Assembly: GCF_031844705.1 (NCBI RefSeq)
Contig: NZ_CP134609.1
Coordinates: 7,688,001 to 7,752,000, forward strand
DNA length: 64,000 bases
Origin: Streptomyces sp. ITFR-16
GTDB lineage: Bacteria > Actinomycetota > Actinomycetes > Streptomycetales > Streptomycetaceae
Direction of reading: 5' to 3'
Shown: piece by piece, positions 53,310 to 60,956 of the stretch
Layout of the letters: each line of letters opens with the position of its first letter
How positions within the stretch are numbered: the stretch's first letter is position 1
The notes under the pieces: generated by a model
Seen by the model: only the letters and a program-made list of their open reading frames with translations
The model's database searches: none
What the model was told of the DNA's origin: nothing
Program-made: the position numbers and the translations under genes

Positions 53310-54002
53310 TCAGAGACCGGCCGGCACGGGACCCCGGGCGCGCCAGACCGTCCCCCGGCGCTCGTGCGCGAACAACTCCTCGACGGCATGGGCGATCCGG
53401 GGCCCGACCTCGCGCTCCAGCAGGTACAGCCCGAGATCGAGCCCGGAGGTGACGCCGGCAGCGGTGACGAGGTCGCCGTCGTCGACGACGCGGGCGCTCA
53501 CCGCGTGGACACCCGTGGCGTCGAGCATGTCCAGGCCCAGGTGGTGGGTCGTGGCGTGGCGGCCCTCGATCAGGCCGGCCATGGCCAGGACCAGCGAGCC
53601 GCCGCACACCGCGCTCACCGTCACCTGCGGATGGCTCATCGCCGCCGCCATCAGCGCGGGCAGCCCGGTGTTCAGGGTGCGGCCCAGGAGCACCGGGACG
53701 AACGCGTCCCGCTGCCACTCCCCGCCGGCGCCCGCGTCCTCGTCGTGGACCTCGCCGGGTTCGCCGACCCGGCCGGAGGCACCGGGGAGCAGGATCAGAC
53801 CCGCGCGCCCCGGGTCGAGCATCGCGGTGGCACGCAGCGCCAGGCCGCCGGTGCCGCTGACCACCTCGCGCGGCCCTTCGGCGGAGACCAGCTCCACATC
53901 CACCGCGCCGCCGGAGGCGGTACGCCCGGCGTACAGCACCTCGTAGGGAGCGATGACATCGAGCGGATCGAAGCCGTCGAACAGGACGATCTGGGCGTGC
54001 AT
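53310..54002 (-). CDS. DJ-1/PfpI family protein
   Basis: A 230-residue class-I glutamine amidotransferase-like protein. HAQIVLFDGFDPLDVIAPYEVL is at the start; the nucleophile-elbow cysteine is in TVSAVCGGSLVLAMAGLIEG; ATTHHLG follows, as in the GlxA N-terminal family and isonitrile hydratases. An insert after GASGRVGEPGEVHDEDAG is unusual. The ATG at 54002 has AAGGA upstream. It is divergent from a GlxA-type regulator that has the same fold at its N-terminus, suggesting a regulated enzyme/sensor pair. The substrate is unknown. Confidence 0.85.
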   Translation of the reverse strand: MHAQIVLFDGFDPLDVIAPYEVLYAGRTASGGAVDVELVSAEGPREVVSGTGGLALRATAMLDPGRAGLILLPGASGRVGEPGEVHDEDAGAGGEWQRDAFVPVLLGRTLNTGLPALMAAAMSHPQVTVSAVCGGSLVLAMAGLIEGRHATTHHLGLDMLDATGVHAVSARVVDDGDLVTAAGVTSGLDLGLYLLEREVGPRIAHAVEELFAHERRGTVWRARGPVPAGL

Positions 54003-54083
54003 GAGGTGGTCCTTCGTGGGTGCCTTGACCCGGTCCCCGCCGGGCTCGTCCACGACGCTAGGCGGCCGCCGCCCTCCCGCCCA

Positions 54084-54099
54084 GTGGCATTAATGACAC
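54084..54099. promoter_or_regulatory. Palindrome between DJ-1-like and GlxA-like genes
   Basis: GTGGCATTAATGACAC pairs at 14 of 16 positions with a perfect CATTAATG core. It is the most AT-rich dyad in the 208-bp divergent gap (54003-54210) and a candidate operator for the adjacent AraC-type regulator. The TGGC start recalls sites of AdpA, which has the same domain architecture. Confidence 0.5.
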
Positions 54100-54210
54100 C
54101 TTCCCACGGGATAACGCCAAAGCCCACAACAGACCACTGACCTGCACAGAAACGAGAACCGGTGCACCCGGCCCGCACCGGTCCAGGCGGCGAGGGGGTA
54201 CCTTCTGGCC

Positions 54211-55149
54211 ATGCACACTGTCGCCGTCCTCGCCCTGGACGGGGTGATCCCGTTCGACCTGTCCACCCCGATCGAGGTCTTCACCCGCACCCGTCTCCCG
54301 GACGGCCGCCCCGGCTACCGGATCCGCGTGTGCGCGGAGACCCAGGAGACCGACGCGGGCTCCTTCACTCTGCGTGCCCCCTGGGGGCTGGAGGGCATCG
54401 AGGGCGCGGACACGATCATCGTGCCCGGCACGGCGAACCCGGAGGCCCCGCTCGCCCCCGCGGTCCGCCGGGCGCTGCGGGCGGCCGCCGAGAACGGGAC
54501 ACGTATCGCCTCCATCTGCTCCGGCACCTTCCCGCTCGCCGCCACCGGGCTCCTCGACGGTCTGCGGGCCACCACCCACTGGGCGGCGGCCGGGCTCCTG
54601 GCGGCCACCCATCCGGCCGTCGAGGTCGACCCGGACGTCCTGTACGTCGACAACGGCCAACTCCTCACCTCGGCCGGTGCCGCCGCCGGCCTGGACCTGT
54701 GCCTGCACATGATCCGCCGCGACTACGGGTCGGCGGTCGCCGCCCACGCCGCCAGACTCTCCGTCATGCCCCTGGAACGCGAGGGCGGACAGGCGCAGTT
54801 CATCGTCCACGACTACGTGCCCACACCCCAGGGTTCCTCCTTCGAGCCCCTGCTCGGCTGGCTGCAGGACAACCTGGCCGACGACCTCACCCTCGCCGAC
54901 ATCGCGGCCCGGGCCGGCACCAGCACCCGTACGCTCATCCGCCGCTTCCGCGAGCAGACGGGCACCACGCCGCTGCAGTGGCTCCACCGCGCCCGCATCC
55001 GCCGAGCGCAGCACCTCCTGGAGACCACCCGCCAGTCCGTCGAGCGCATCGGCGCACAGGTCGGCTTCGGCTCACCCACCGCCTTCCGCGACCGCTTCAA
55101 GCGCACGACCGGCGTGAGCCCCCTCGCCTACCGCCGCAGCTTCAGCTGA
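54211..55149 (+). CDS. GlxA-type regulator (DJ-1/PfpI + AraC helix-turn-helix)
   Basis: A 312-residue transcription factor. The N-terminal DJ-1/PfpI-like domain (about 1-190) has HTVAVLALDGVIPFDLSTPIEVF and ASICSGTFPLAATGLLDG, with the elbow cysteine retained. The C-terminal AraC domain (about 215-312) has LTLADIAARAGTSTRTLIRRFR and QVGFGSPTAFRDRFKRTTGVSPLAYR. It belongs to the same architectural class as AdpA, but it is shorter and is a paralogue-type member. It is divergent from the DJ-1-like gene, and its 3' end overlaps the convergent HxlR gene by 8 bp. Confidence 0.92.
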   Translation: MHTVAVLALDGVIPFDLSTPIEVFTRTRLPDGRPGYRIRVCAETQETDAGSFTLRAPWGLEGIEGADTIIVPGTANPEAPLAPAVRRALRAAAENGTRIASICSGTFPLAATGLLDGLRATTHWAAAGLLAATHPAVEVDPDVLYVDNGQLLTSAGAAAGLDLCLHMIRRDYGSAVAAHAARLSVMPLEREGGQAQFIVHDYVPTPQGSSFEPLLGWLQDNLADDLTLADIAARAGTSTRTLIRRFREQTGTTPLQWLHRARIRRAQHLLETTRQSVERIGAQVGFGSPTAFRDRFKRTTGVSPLAYRRSFS

Positions 55150-55531
55150 GCCCCCGGCCGCCGTCCGAGGGGGCGGGACCGGCGGCGCACGCGGCCTCCT
55201 GGGCGGCCATGACCTCGTCCCCGTGCTCGAAGGCCCAGGCGCCGACCGCCTCGATCGGTGCCAGCAACGTCTGCCCCAGCCGGGTGAGTTGATACTCGAC
55301 CCTCGGCGGCGCACCGGGCAGGGCGTGCCGTTCCACCAGCCCGTTGAACTGCAGCCGGCGCAAGGTCTCGGTCAGGACCTTCGAACTGATGCCCCCGATG
55401 TCCTCCCGCAGCTCGACCGGGCGCCGGGGACCGTCACGCAGCGCCCGGACCACCACGGCGTTCCAGGTGTGGGAGAGCAGATCGAAGGCGAGGCGGGCAC
55501 GGCAGTCGGCGAGGAAGGTATCGGTCGTCAC
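55142..55531 (-). CDS. HxlR family winged-helix regulator
   Basis: A 129-residue DNA-binding protein. RARLAFDLLSHTWNAVVVRALRDGPRRPVELREDIGGISSKVLTETLRRLQ (seen in parts) is the HxlR fold, with the wing PPRVEYQLTRLGQTLLAPI. A cysteine near the N-terminus (ADCRARL) stands where many HxlR sensors have their redox-active Cys. It is divergent from the oxidoreductase gene at 55603 with only 71 bp between, so it probably controls that gene. Confidence 0.92.
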   Translation of the reverse strand: MTTDTFLADCRARLAFDLLSHTWNAVVVRALRDGPRRPVELREDIGGISSKVLTETLRRLQFNGLVERHALPGAPPRVEYQLTRLGQTLLAPIEAVGAWAFEHGDEVMAAQEAACAAGPAPSDGGRGLS

Positions 55532-55602
55532 TTACCAGATGGTGCCCGACCGGCCTCCTAACGTCGTGCCGAACGGTCGAAGCGGGCAGGGAGAGGGAGC
55601 AC

Positions 55603-56262
55603 GTGATGAGAATCGGTGTGCTGGGAACGGGCAACATGGCGGACGCGCTCGCCACCCACTGGGCGCGGTCCGGACACGAGGTGACCATCGGCGGCCGCGA
55701 CGCGCACAGGGCGGAGTCCCTCGCGCGGAGCATCGGGGGCGCCACCAGGTCCGCCGGCCTTCGGGAGGCGGCCGGGTCCGGCGAAGTCGTCCTGGCCGCG
55801 CTGCCCTTCGAGGCCGGGGCACTCGTCGTACGGGAGTTGGCGCCCGTACTGGACGGCAGGACGCTGCTCGACTGCTCCAACCCGGTCGGTCCGGGCTTCC
55901 GGCTGCTGACCCAAGGAGGCCCGTCGGCCGCGCGGTTGCTGGCCGAGGCGGCACCGGGAGCGCATGTGGTCAAGGCGTTCAACCTCTGCCACGAGGACGT
56001 CTGGCGGATGCGGCCGCCCGTCTTCGACGGCCGGCCGCTGGCGGTCCCGGTCTGCGGGGACGACGAGCGGTCCCTCGCCCGCGTACACGAGTTGGTACGG
56101 AACGTGGGCTGTGAACCGGTGGCCGGCGGCGGTCTCGACCGGGCGGACCTGCTGGAGGCGACCGCGGCGCTGTTCATCGCCCTGTGGGTGGGGGAGGGAG
56201 CGGACGCCCAGGCGATCGCCCCTCCGCTGGCCTGTGCCGCCGGTCCGGGCAGCGAAGCGTGA
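55603..56262 (+). CDS. NADPH:F420 reductase-like NAD(P)-binding oxidoreductase
   Basis: A 219-residue protein. The N-terminal Rossmann motif MRIGVLGTGNMADALATHWA is followed by VTIGGRDAHRAESLA, then VVLAALPFEA and GRTLLDCSNPVGPGF, as in the F420-dependent NADP reductase/YcaK-like family (PF03807). HVVKAFNLCHEDVW and VPVCGDDERSL follow. Two in-frame ATGs stand at 55603 and 55606. Its placement opposite an HxlR regulator suggests induction by a reactive or quinone-like compound; whether it uses F420 is not known. Confidence 0.8.
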   Translation: MMRIGVLGTGNMADALATHWARSGHEVTIGGRDAHRAESLARSIGGATRSAGLREAAGSGEVVLAALPFEAGALVVRELAPVLDGRTLLDCSNPVGPGFRLLTQGGPSAARLLAEAAPGAHVVKAFNLCHEDVWRMRPPVFDGRPLAVPVCGDDERSLARVHELVRNVGCEPVAGGGLDRADLLEATAALFIALWVGEGADAQAIAPPLACAAGPGSEA

Positions 56263-56278
56263 CGGAGATTACGCCCCG

Positions 56279-56767
56279 TCAGCTTGCCGGGTGGCCCGGT
56301 GTGATGCCGTGGCCGTCGGCCAGGGTGAAGGGGCGAAGCCCCTTGTCCTCGGGGTGGCGCACCGCCTCCGGGGCGAGCAGGAAGCCGACGTGGTCGCCCC
56401 CGTCGAGATGGCTCTCGACGCGGCCGACGAACCAGGCGGGCGCCTCGTCGAGCACCGGCGCCCCGCCGTGCCCGGCGTGCCAGCCCGTGCGGGCGAACTT
56501 GTCGGTGCGGTCCCCGGTCTCGCCGCCGAACAGCTGGGCCAGATGCTCCTGGTCACGGGCGAGCACATGGACCGCGAGCCACTCGGCACGAAGGGCGACC
56601 CGGTACGTACGGTTCGCCTTCGACAGCCACATCATGAACCGGACGGGGGCGATCGAGCACTGCGAACCGAAGCCGACCAGACACCCGGACCGTTCCCCGT
56701 CGGCCTCGGCGGCCACCACGTACAGCGGATAGTCGAGCACATCGGTGAACGGATCCAGGTCGGTCAC
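56279..56767 (-). CDS. Flavin reductase-like FMN-binding protein
   Basis: A 162-residue protein of the flavin reductase-like split barrel. YPLYVVAAEADGERSGCLVGFGSQCSIAPVRFMMWLSKANRTY (in parts) is the typical FMN-binding front, then LAVHVLARDQEHLAQLFGGETGDRTDKFA, and GGDHVGFLLAPEA with GGDHV near the C-terminus. It is probably cotranscribed with the phosphatase gene 12 bp upstream on the same strand. The substrate or partner is unknown. Confidence 0.8.
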   Translation of the reverse strand: MTDLDPFTDVLDYPLYVVAAEADGERSGCLVGFGSQCSIAPVRFMMWLSKANRTYRVALRAEWLAVHVLARDQEHLAQLFGGETGDRTDKFARTGWHAGHGGAPVLDEAPAWFVGRVESHLDGGDHVGFLLAPEAVRHPEDKGLRPFTLADGHGITPGHPAS

Positions 56768-56779
56768 GGTTCTCGGTCC

Positions 56780-57403
56780 TTACACGTGGAGTTCGGGAGG
56801 GAAGCCGGTCCAGCGGAGCTCGGCGGGGAGATGGCCGGTGTCGTTGTAGAGGAGGAGGGACGGGCGGCGGCCGGGTATGTAGCGGATGACGGTCAGCGCG
56901 GCGTTCGCGTGGTTGAGCCCCAGCCAGCGTGCCTTCGGGGCGTCGAGCGCGTCCCGTACGAGCCAGCCGACGAGGAAGTTGTGGGTGACGACGAGTTCGT
57001 GGCGCGGCTCGTCCCCCTCCACCGTTCCCGTGAACCGGTCCAGGGCCTCCTGCGCCAGCCCCGGCCCCTGTTCGCGTTCCTCCGCGGGGAACTGCGCCAG
57101 GTGCGCGAGCATCGCGTCGGCGGACTCCGGCGGCAGCTCCTCGTGCTTCGGCACATAGGGAATGTAGTCACCGGCCGGTTCGGACCGCAGCAGCGGAACG
57201 CCGTCGAGCTGTTCCCCGACCAGCCGCGCCGTCTGCTCGGCACGTGCGAGCGGCCCGTGGTGAACGGCCGTGAGGGGGACGCCTCGGAGCCGCTCGCCGA
57301 GCAGCACGGCCTGCCGGCGACCGTTCTCCGTCAGGGCGGTCTCGTCCGAGTCGGCCTCACCATGGCGCGTCACGTACAGGTAGCGGGCAGCTGCTGCCGT
57401 CAT
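56780..57403 (-). CDS. Histidine phosphatase (phosphoglycerate mutase-like) family protein
   Basis: A 207-residue phosphatase. The catalytic motif is YVTRHGEADSDETALTENGR (RHGE at about 14-17). VHHGPLARAEQTARLV supplies the second Arg, and ELVVTHNFLVGWLVRDAL the second His. These are the complete branch-1 histidine phosphatase residues. The substrate cannot be predicted. It is followed within 12 bp by the flavin reductase-like gene and lies 85 bp after the ornithine cyclodeaminase-like gene on the same strand. Confidence 0.9.
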   Translation of the reverse strand: MTAAAARYLYVTRHGEADSDETALTENGRRQAVLLGERLRGVPLTAVHHGPLARAEQTARLVGEQLDGVPLLRSEPAGDYIPYVPKHEELPPESADAMLAHLAQFPAEEREQGPGLAQEALDRFTGTVEGDEPRHELVVTHNFLVGWLVRDALDAPKARWLGLNHANAALTVIRYIPGRRPSLLLYNDTGHLPAELRWTGFPPELHV

Positions 57404-57488
57404 GGATGGATCCTCCGTCAGTGGTCATGATCTTCCGACGTGTGGACGGACGCGGCCCGGAGCCCGGTGGTTTTGCACACCGGACCGC

Positions 57489-58418
57489 TCAGGACAGCAG
57501 GTCGGTGTGCGTTCCGATGCCGCGCCGTCCGGCCTGCCGGTACGCGAGCCAGGCCAGGGCGAGGTCCTGCCGGGGCAGCCCGACGGGGGCGTACACGGTC
57601 CGCTCCGCGCGGTCGGTACGGCCGGGCGGGCCCGCGCGGAGGATCTCGCCGAGGGTGGCCCGGGCCGCTGCCGCGAGCCCTCCCGTGGATCCTGCCAGTT
57701 CACGGTCGTCGACGACGACGGCCGAGGAGGCGAGCAGGTCGGCGGACAGCTCCTGCTTCCCGGGTTCGCCGGCTCCCCGCGAGGTCAGATGCTGCCCGGG
57801 GCGCGTGTCGGCGAGGTGCGGCAACGGGGTACGCGACCAGGTGGCCGGCAGGACGACCTCCGAGGCCGACGCGACCTCGGCGGGGGAGCCGAGGACCCGC
57901 CCGCCGTGCCGGGCGGCGAACGCGTCGGCACGGCCCGGATCGGTGTCGTGCACCACCACCTCGTGGATGCCGCGCAGTTCTCGCAGCCCACGGACCATGA
58001 GCTCCGCCTGGGCACCCGCTCCGATCACCCCGAGCGCCGTGCCCGCTCCGGGGCCGGGGTTCGTCAGGACGTGCGTACCCAGGGCCGCCGCGAGCCCCGT
58101 ACGCCACGCCGTGATGGTGGCGGAGTCCAGCAGCGCCAGCAGCTCCCCGTCGTGGCCGCTGTGCAGACAGATCACGCCGCGCAGGGCCGGCCGGGCGCCG
58201 GGGAACTTCGCGTTCACCTTCACCGTGTACGCGTCGATCCCGGGCGGCACCCCGGGGATCAGGGCCGTGGCGGTGCCGGGAAACGGCAGGTCCGTCCGTA
58301 CCCGCTCTCCCGCCCCCGACCAGGGGTCGGTGGAGCGGAACCCCTCGTCGAGGGCGGCGACACAGGCTGCCGGCTCCAGCACGGATTCCGGGTCGCCGCG
58401 GGTCAGGATGCGCGTCAT
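57489..58418 (-). CDS. Ornithine cyclodeaminase / mu-crystallin family enzyme
   Basis: A 309-residue NAD(P)-binding enzyme. DAYTVKVNAKFPGARPALRGVICLHSGHDGELLALLDSATITAWRTGLAAALGT is the typical substrate domain (in parts: LDSATITAWRTG). The Rossmann region is LGVIGAGAQAELMVRGL, followed by VHDTDPGRADAFAARHG. Members include ornithine cyclodeaminase, alanine dehydrogenase-type enzymes and N-(2-carboxyethyl)ornithine synthase-like SbnB; no siderophore link is implied here, as the locus lies 8 kb away with no iron box. The start at 58418 is chosen for fold integrity; its ribosome site is weak. Divergent, 39 bp, from the phosphotransferase gene. Confidence 0.85.
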   Translation of the reverse strand: MTRILTRGDPESVLEPAACVAALDEGFRSTDPWSGAGERVRTDLPFPGTATALIPGVPPGIDAYTVKVNAKFPGARPALRGVICLHSGHDGELLALLDSATITAWRTGLAAALGTHVLTNPGPGAGTALGVIGAGAQAELMVRGLRELRGIHEVVVHDTDPGRADAFAARHGGRVLGSPAEVASASEVVLPATWSRTPLPHLADTRPGQHLTSRGAGEPGKQELSADLLASSAVVVDDRELAGSTGGLAAAARATLGEILRAGPPGRTDRAERTVYAPVGLPRQDLALAWLAYRQAGRRGIGTHTDLLS

Positions 58419-58457
58419 ACCCGGCGTGATCTCAACCGCGCTGGGAGGATGGCCGCT

Positions 58458-59189
58458 GTGGAGGACGAAGTGCCCCTGAGCGGCGGTCGCATCACCCAGG
58501 GCGTGGTCCGGGTCGGCGACACGGTGCGGCGCCCCGCCGGCCCCGCGTCGCCCTTCGTCGCGTGCCTGCTCGCCCATCTGACAGCGCGGGGCTTCACCGG
58601 CGCACCGCGCCACCTCGGGCGTGACGCCGCGGGCCGTGACTCCTTCACCTACCTGCACGGCTGGGTGTCGGCCGGATTCCGGACCTGGACGGACGCCCAG
58701 GTCCGGGCGGCGGGAACCCTGCTGCGCGGGCTGCACGACGCCACCCGTGACAGCCCGCTCACCGGCTCGCATCCCGTTGTCTGCCACCACGACCCCGGCC
58801 CGAACAACACCGTCTTCCGTGACGGCCTCCCGGTCGCGTTCATCGACTTCGACACAGCGGCGCCGGGTGACCCGCTGGACGACCTCGGATACCTGGCGTG
58901 GACGTGGTGCGTCGCCTCCAAGTCCGGTGCGCCGCCCGTCACCGAACAGGCCGCCCAGGTGCGGCTCCTGGCCGACGCGTACGGCCTCGACGGACTGTCC
59001 CGTGCCCGCCTCCCCGACGCGATGCTCGATCGCCAGTCCCGCAACGCGGAGTGGTGGCGCGGACAGCTGGGCTCCGGCGCACCTCGCCTCGGGACCGAGG
59101 CGCAGATCGCGGAACGCATCGCGTGGTCCCGGCGCGAGCACGCGTTCACGGCCGCCCACCGCTCGGTGTTCGGCGCGGCGCTGGGCTGA
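58458..59189 (+). CDS. Aminoglycoside phosphotransferase (APH) family protein
   Basis: A 243-residue kinase-like protein. The catalytic loop VCHHDPGPNNTVFRDG contains H-x-D-x-x-x-x-N, followed by PVAFIDFDTAAPGDPLDDLGYLAW, the metal-binding DFD segment. The N-lobe is short (RITQGVVRVGDTVRRPAGP). GGGAGG stands 9 nt before GTG 58458; an ATG at 58449 lies too close to that site. APH folds act on drugs, choline, sugars or other small molecules, so resistance is not implied. Confidence 0.85.
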   Translation: MEDEVPLSGGRITQGVVRVGDTVRRPAGPASPFVACLLAHLTARGFTGAPRHLGRDAAGRDSFTYLHGWVSAGFRTWTDAQVRAAGTLLRGLHDATRDSPLTGSHPVVCHHDPGPNNTVFRDGLPVAFIDFDTAAPGDPLDDLGYLAWTWCVASKSGAPPVTEQAAQVRLLADAYGLDGLSRARLPDAMLDRQSRNAEWWRGQLGSGAPRLGTEAQIAERIAWSRREHAFTAAHRSVFGAALG

Positions 59190-59252
59190 TCCCGCCGTGC
59201 CGTGGCGGCTGGCCGCCCTCCCCGGGCAGGACCGGGCGGTTGTGCCCGCCGG

Positions 59253-59735
59253 TCACCTCACCGGCAGCCTCGACGGAGGCGGGTGCGGAGCCCGGAAGGT
59301 GAAGGCGTCCGGCCCCTCGCCGGCCGAGCGGATCAGGGCGATGCGGTCCATCGCCTCTTCGACGCTCGGGCGGTGTCCGGCGGGGACCCACCACAGCGCG
59401 TGGTGGAAGTCGGCCAGCCGCTCGAACCACTCCCGGCGGCGCGCCAGCACCTTGAGGTGCCCGCTGCGGTAGGTGAAGTCGCGCAGCGCGTCGACCGATT
59501 CCCAGACCGAGCAGTTGATCAGGAGCATCGCGTCGTCGTTCTCGGGACGCAGGCCGGTCGAGTCGGCTCCGCCGTCGTCGACCATGCGCCAGACGAATCC
59601 GGGGGCCGCGTCTGCGACGGCGTTGATCTCCGGGAGCTGGGCGACGAAGTCGGCCAGCTGTGGACTGTCGAGCGGGGCGAGAATCCGCCCGACGTTGACC
59701 TGGGCAAGGTGGAAGTCGTTCACGCGGTCCAGCAT
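59253..59735 (-). CDS. DUF3291 family protein
   Basis: A 160-residue protein. FHLAQVNVGRILAPLDSPQLADFVAQLPEINAVADAAPGFVWRM (in parts) and LINCSVWESVDALRDFTYRSGH are typical of DUF3291, a dimeric ferredoxin-like fold near antibiotic biosynthesis monooxygenases. AGAAGG lies 11 nt before the ATG. It follows the SufR-like regulator gene by 36 bp on the same strand; the gap contains CTAAA...TTTAG arms (59773-59750). The function is not established. Confidence 0.85.
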   Translation of the reverse strand: MLDRVNDFHLAQVNVGRILAPLDSPQLADFVAQLPEINAVADAAPGFVWRMVDDGGADSTGLRPENDDAMLLINCSVWESVDALRDFTYRSGHLKVLARRREWFERLADFHHALWWVPAGHRPSVEEAMDRIALIRSAGEGPDAFTFRAPHPPPSRLPVR

Positions 59736-59771
59736 GCCCGGGTGAACCTTCTAAAGTCAACGAATGCTTTT

Positions 59772-60431
59772 TTAGATTTCCTCCGTGAGACGCAGGGCGA
59801 CGCAGCAGCCCTGGGGGAGCGGATCCATGGCCGCACTCCAGCTCTGACCATCCGTCAATCCGGTGAGCAGTCCCTCGATCCCGGCCAGATTCATGCCGCA
59901 CACCAGGGCGGGGAACTGGTCGGCCAACGCGTGGAAGGGACAGTTGTTGAGCCGCAGCGTGTCGCCGTCCCAGAACGGCTCGTAACCGCGTGAGCGCAGG
60001 ACCTCGACCGGGTCGGTCCCGCCGTCCGAGGCGCTGCCCTCCGCCTCGCCGGCCTTCTTCGCCGCTGCCTGCAACTCCCCGTCGAGCCCGGCCCGCTCGA
60101 CCACCTCGGCCAGCAGCCGGCTCGCCGTGTCGTACGAGCGGGGCGGCACGGAGACCGCGTGCTCGCCCTCCGCCCGCCGGTACATCTTCGCGGGCCGCCC
60201 GGCCCCGGGGCCGCTGCGCCCCGAGAGCCGCTTGAAACACACTTCCAGCAGCCCGGCGTCGACCAGCTTGTCCAGATGGAAGGCGGCCAGCGAACGGGAC
60301 ACCCCGACCGCCTCGGCCGCCGCGTCCCGCCCCACCTCGCCGGGGGTCGCGGTGACATGCCGGTACAGTCCGCGCCGCACGGGGTCACCCAGTACGACCA
60401 ACGCCTCAAGGGCGGCATCCTCGCTGCTCAC
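59772..60431 (-). CDS. SufR-like helix-turn-helix regulator with C-terminal cysteines
   Basis: A 219-residue regulator. The N-terminal ArsR/DeoR-like winged helix has ALVVLGDPVRRGLYRHVT and AVGVSRSLAAFHLDKLVDAGLLEV. The C-terminal part has NNCPFHALADQFPALVCGMN and PQGCCVALRL. This pattern of Cys residues corresponds to the Fe-S-binding block of SufR (CP-x-x-x-A...P-x-x-C ... C), although the spacing is not identical. It may sense iron-sulphur status, redox or NO. The GTG start at 60431 has no ribosome site but stands 7 nt after a TAGAAT -10 hexamer, so the mRNA is probably leaderless. The DUF3291 gene follows in the same direction. Confidence 0.8.
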   Translation of the reverse strand: MSSEDAALEALVVLGDPVRRGLYRHVTATPGEVGRDAAAEAVGVSRSLAAFHLDKLVDAGLLEVCFKRLSGRSGPGAGRPAKMYRRAEGEHAVSVPPRSYDTASRLLAEVVERAGLDGELQAAAKKAGEAEGSASDGGTDPVEVLRSRGYEPFWDGDTLRLNNCPFHALADQFPALVCGMNLAGIEGLLTGLTDGQSWSAAMDPLPQGCCVALRLTEEI

Positions 60432-60437
60432 GGCACG

Positions 60438-60464
60438 ATTCTATGACCAATGACGATTGACGAA
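60438..60464 (-). promoter_or_regulatory. Leaderless promoter with three 7-bp direct repeats
   Basis: On the plus strand, TGACCAA, TGACGAT and TGACGAA follow one another with exact 7-bp spacing (60444-60464). Directly next to them, on the minus strand, is TAGAAT (60443-60438), a good -10 hexamer 7 nt before the GTG of the SufR-like gene. No -35 consensus is seen, so the repeats may be the binding site of a regulator. Confidence 0.55.
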
Positions 60465-60700
60465 GCGAACGGCGGTCCACGAGGCCTCAGGCCGCCCCTC
60501 CTCGGCGTTCACTCGAGGAGGCACGGCAACTGCTCGAACTCGGCGAGGTGGCTGGTGGCTGCGATCGACGGTCGGCCGCCCGGGCGGCCGGTACGCGGGG
60601 AGGATCCGCACGTCATACGCGACCACCTCGCCGATCCGGCGGCCGGGACGCCACTGCCCCGTACGGTGGAGCGCCGGGACGGTCTCGACGGGCGGGGTTC
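60465..60700. other. Gap without a convincing gene
   Basis: About 236 bp between the SufR-like and small membrane genes. Frames on both strands are open by base composition, but none has a ribosome site with a recognisable product. Confidence 0.5.
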
Positions 60701-60886
60701 CTACGCCACGCGTCCGAGCCGGACGAACATGATGAACGCCTGGACGGCGATGGCGAGAAGGACGGCGGGGAGGACCGCCCAGGGCACCACCCCGCCGATC
60801 GCCAGGAGTGTGAGGACGACGAGTGCCGCCACGAGCGTGGGCAGGGCGGCGGAGACGGAGATGCCGATGCGAAGGCGACGGGTCAC
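60701..60886 (-). CDS. Small two-helix membrane protein
   Basis: A 61-residue protein. After VTRRLRIG come two hydrophobic helices, SAALPTLVAALVVLTLLAIGG and VVPWAVLPAVLLAIAVQAFIMF, and a basic end. GGAGGG stands 5 nt before the GTG at 60884-60886, which makes this start secure. It lies 70 bp after the TipA-like regulator gene on the same strand. The function is unknown. Confidence 0.7.
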   Translation of the reverse strand: MTRRLRIGISVSAALPTLVAALVVLTLLAIGGVVPWAVLPAVLLAIAVQAFIMFVRLGRVA

Positions 60887-60956
60887 GAACCCTCCTCGGG
60901 GATCGGTCGAGCGGGGCGGGGGCTGAACGGGGCACGTGGCTGCCGGGCCAGGGCGG

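Noticed and set aside
57489..58418. Ornithine cyclodeaminase-like gene considered as an SbnB-type siderophore enzyme
   Set aside because: It is 8 kb from the siderophore genes, has no iron box, and no SbnA-like partner is present.
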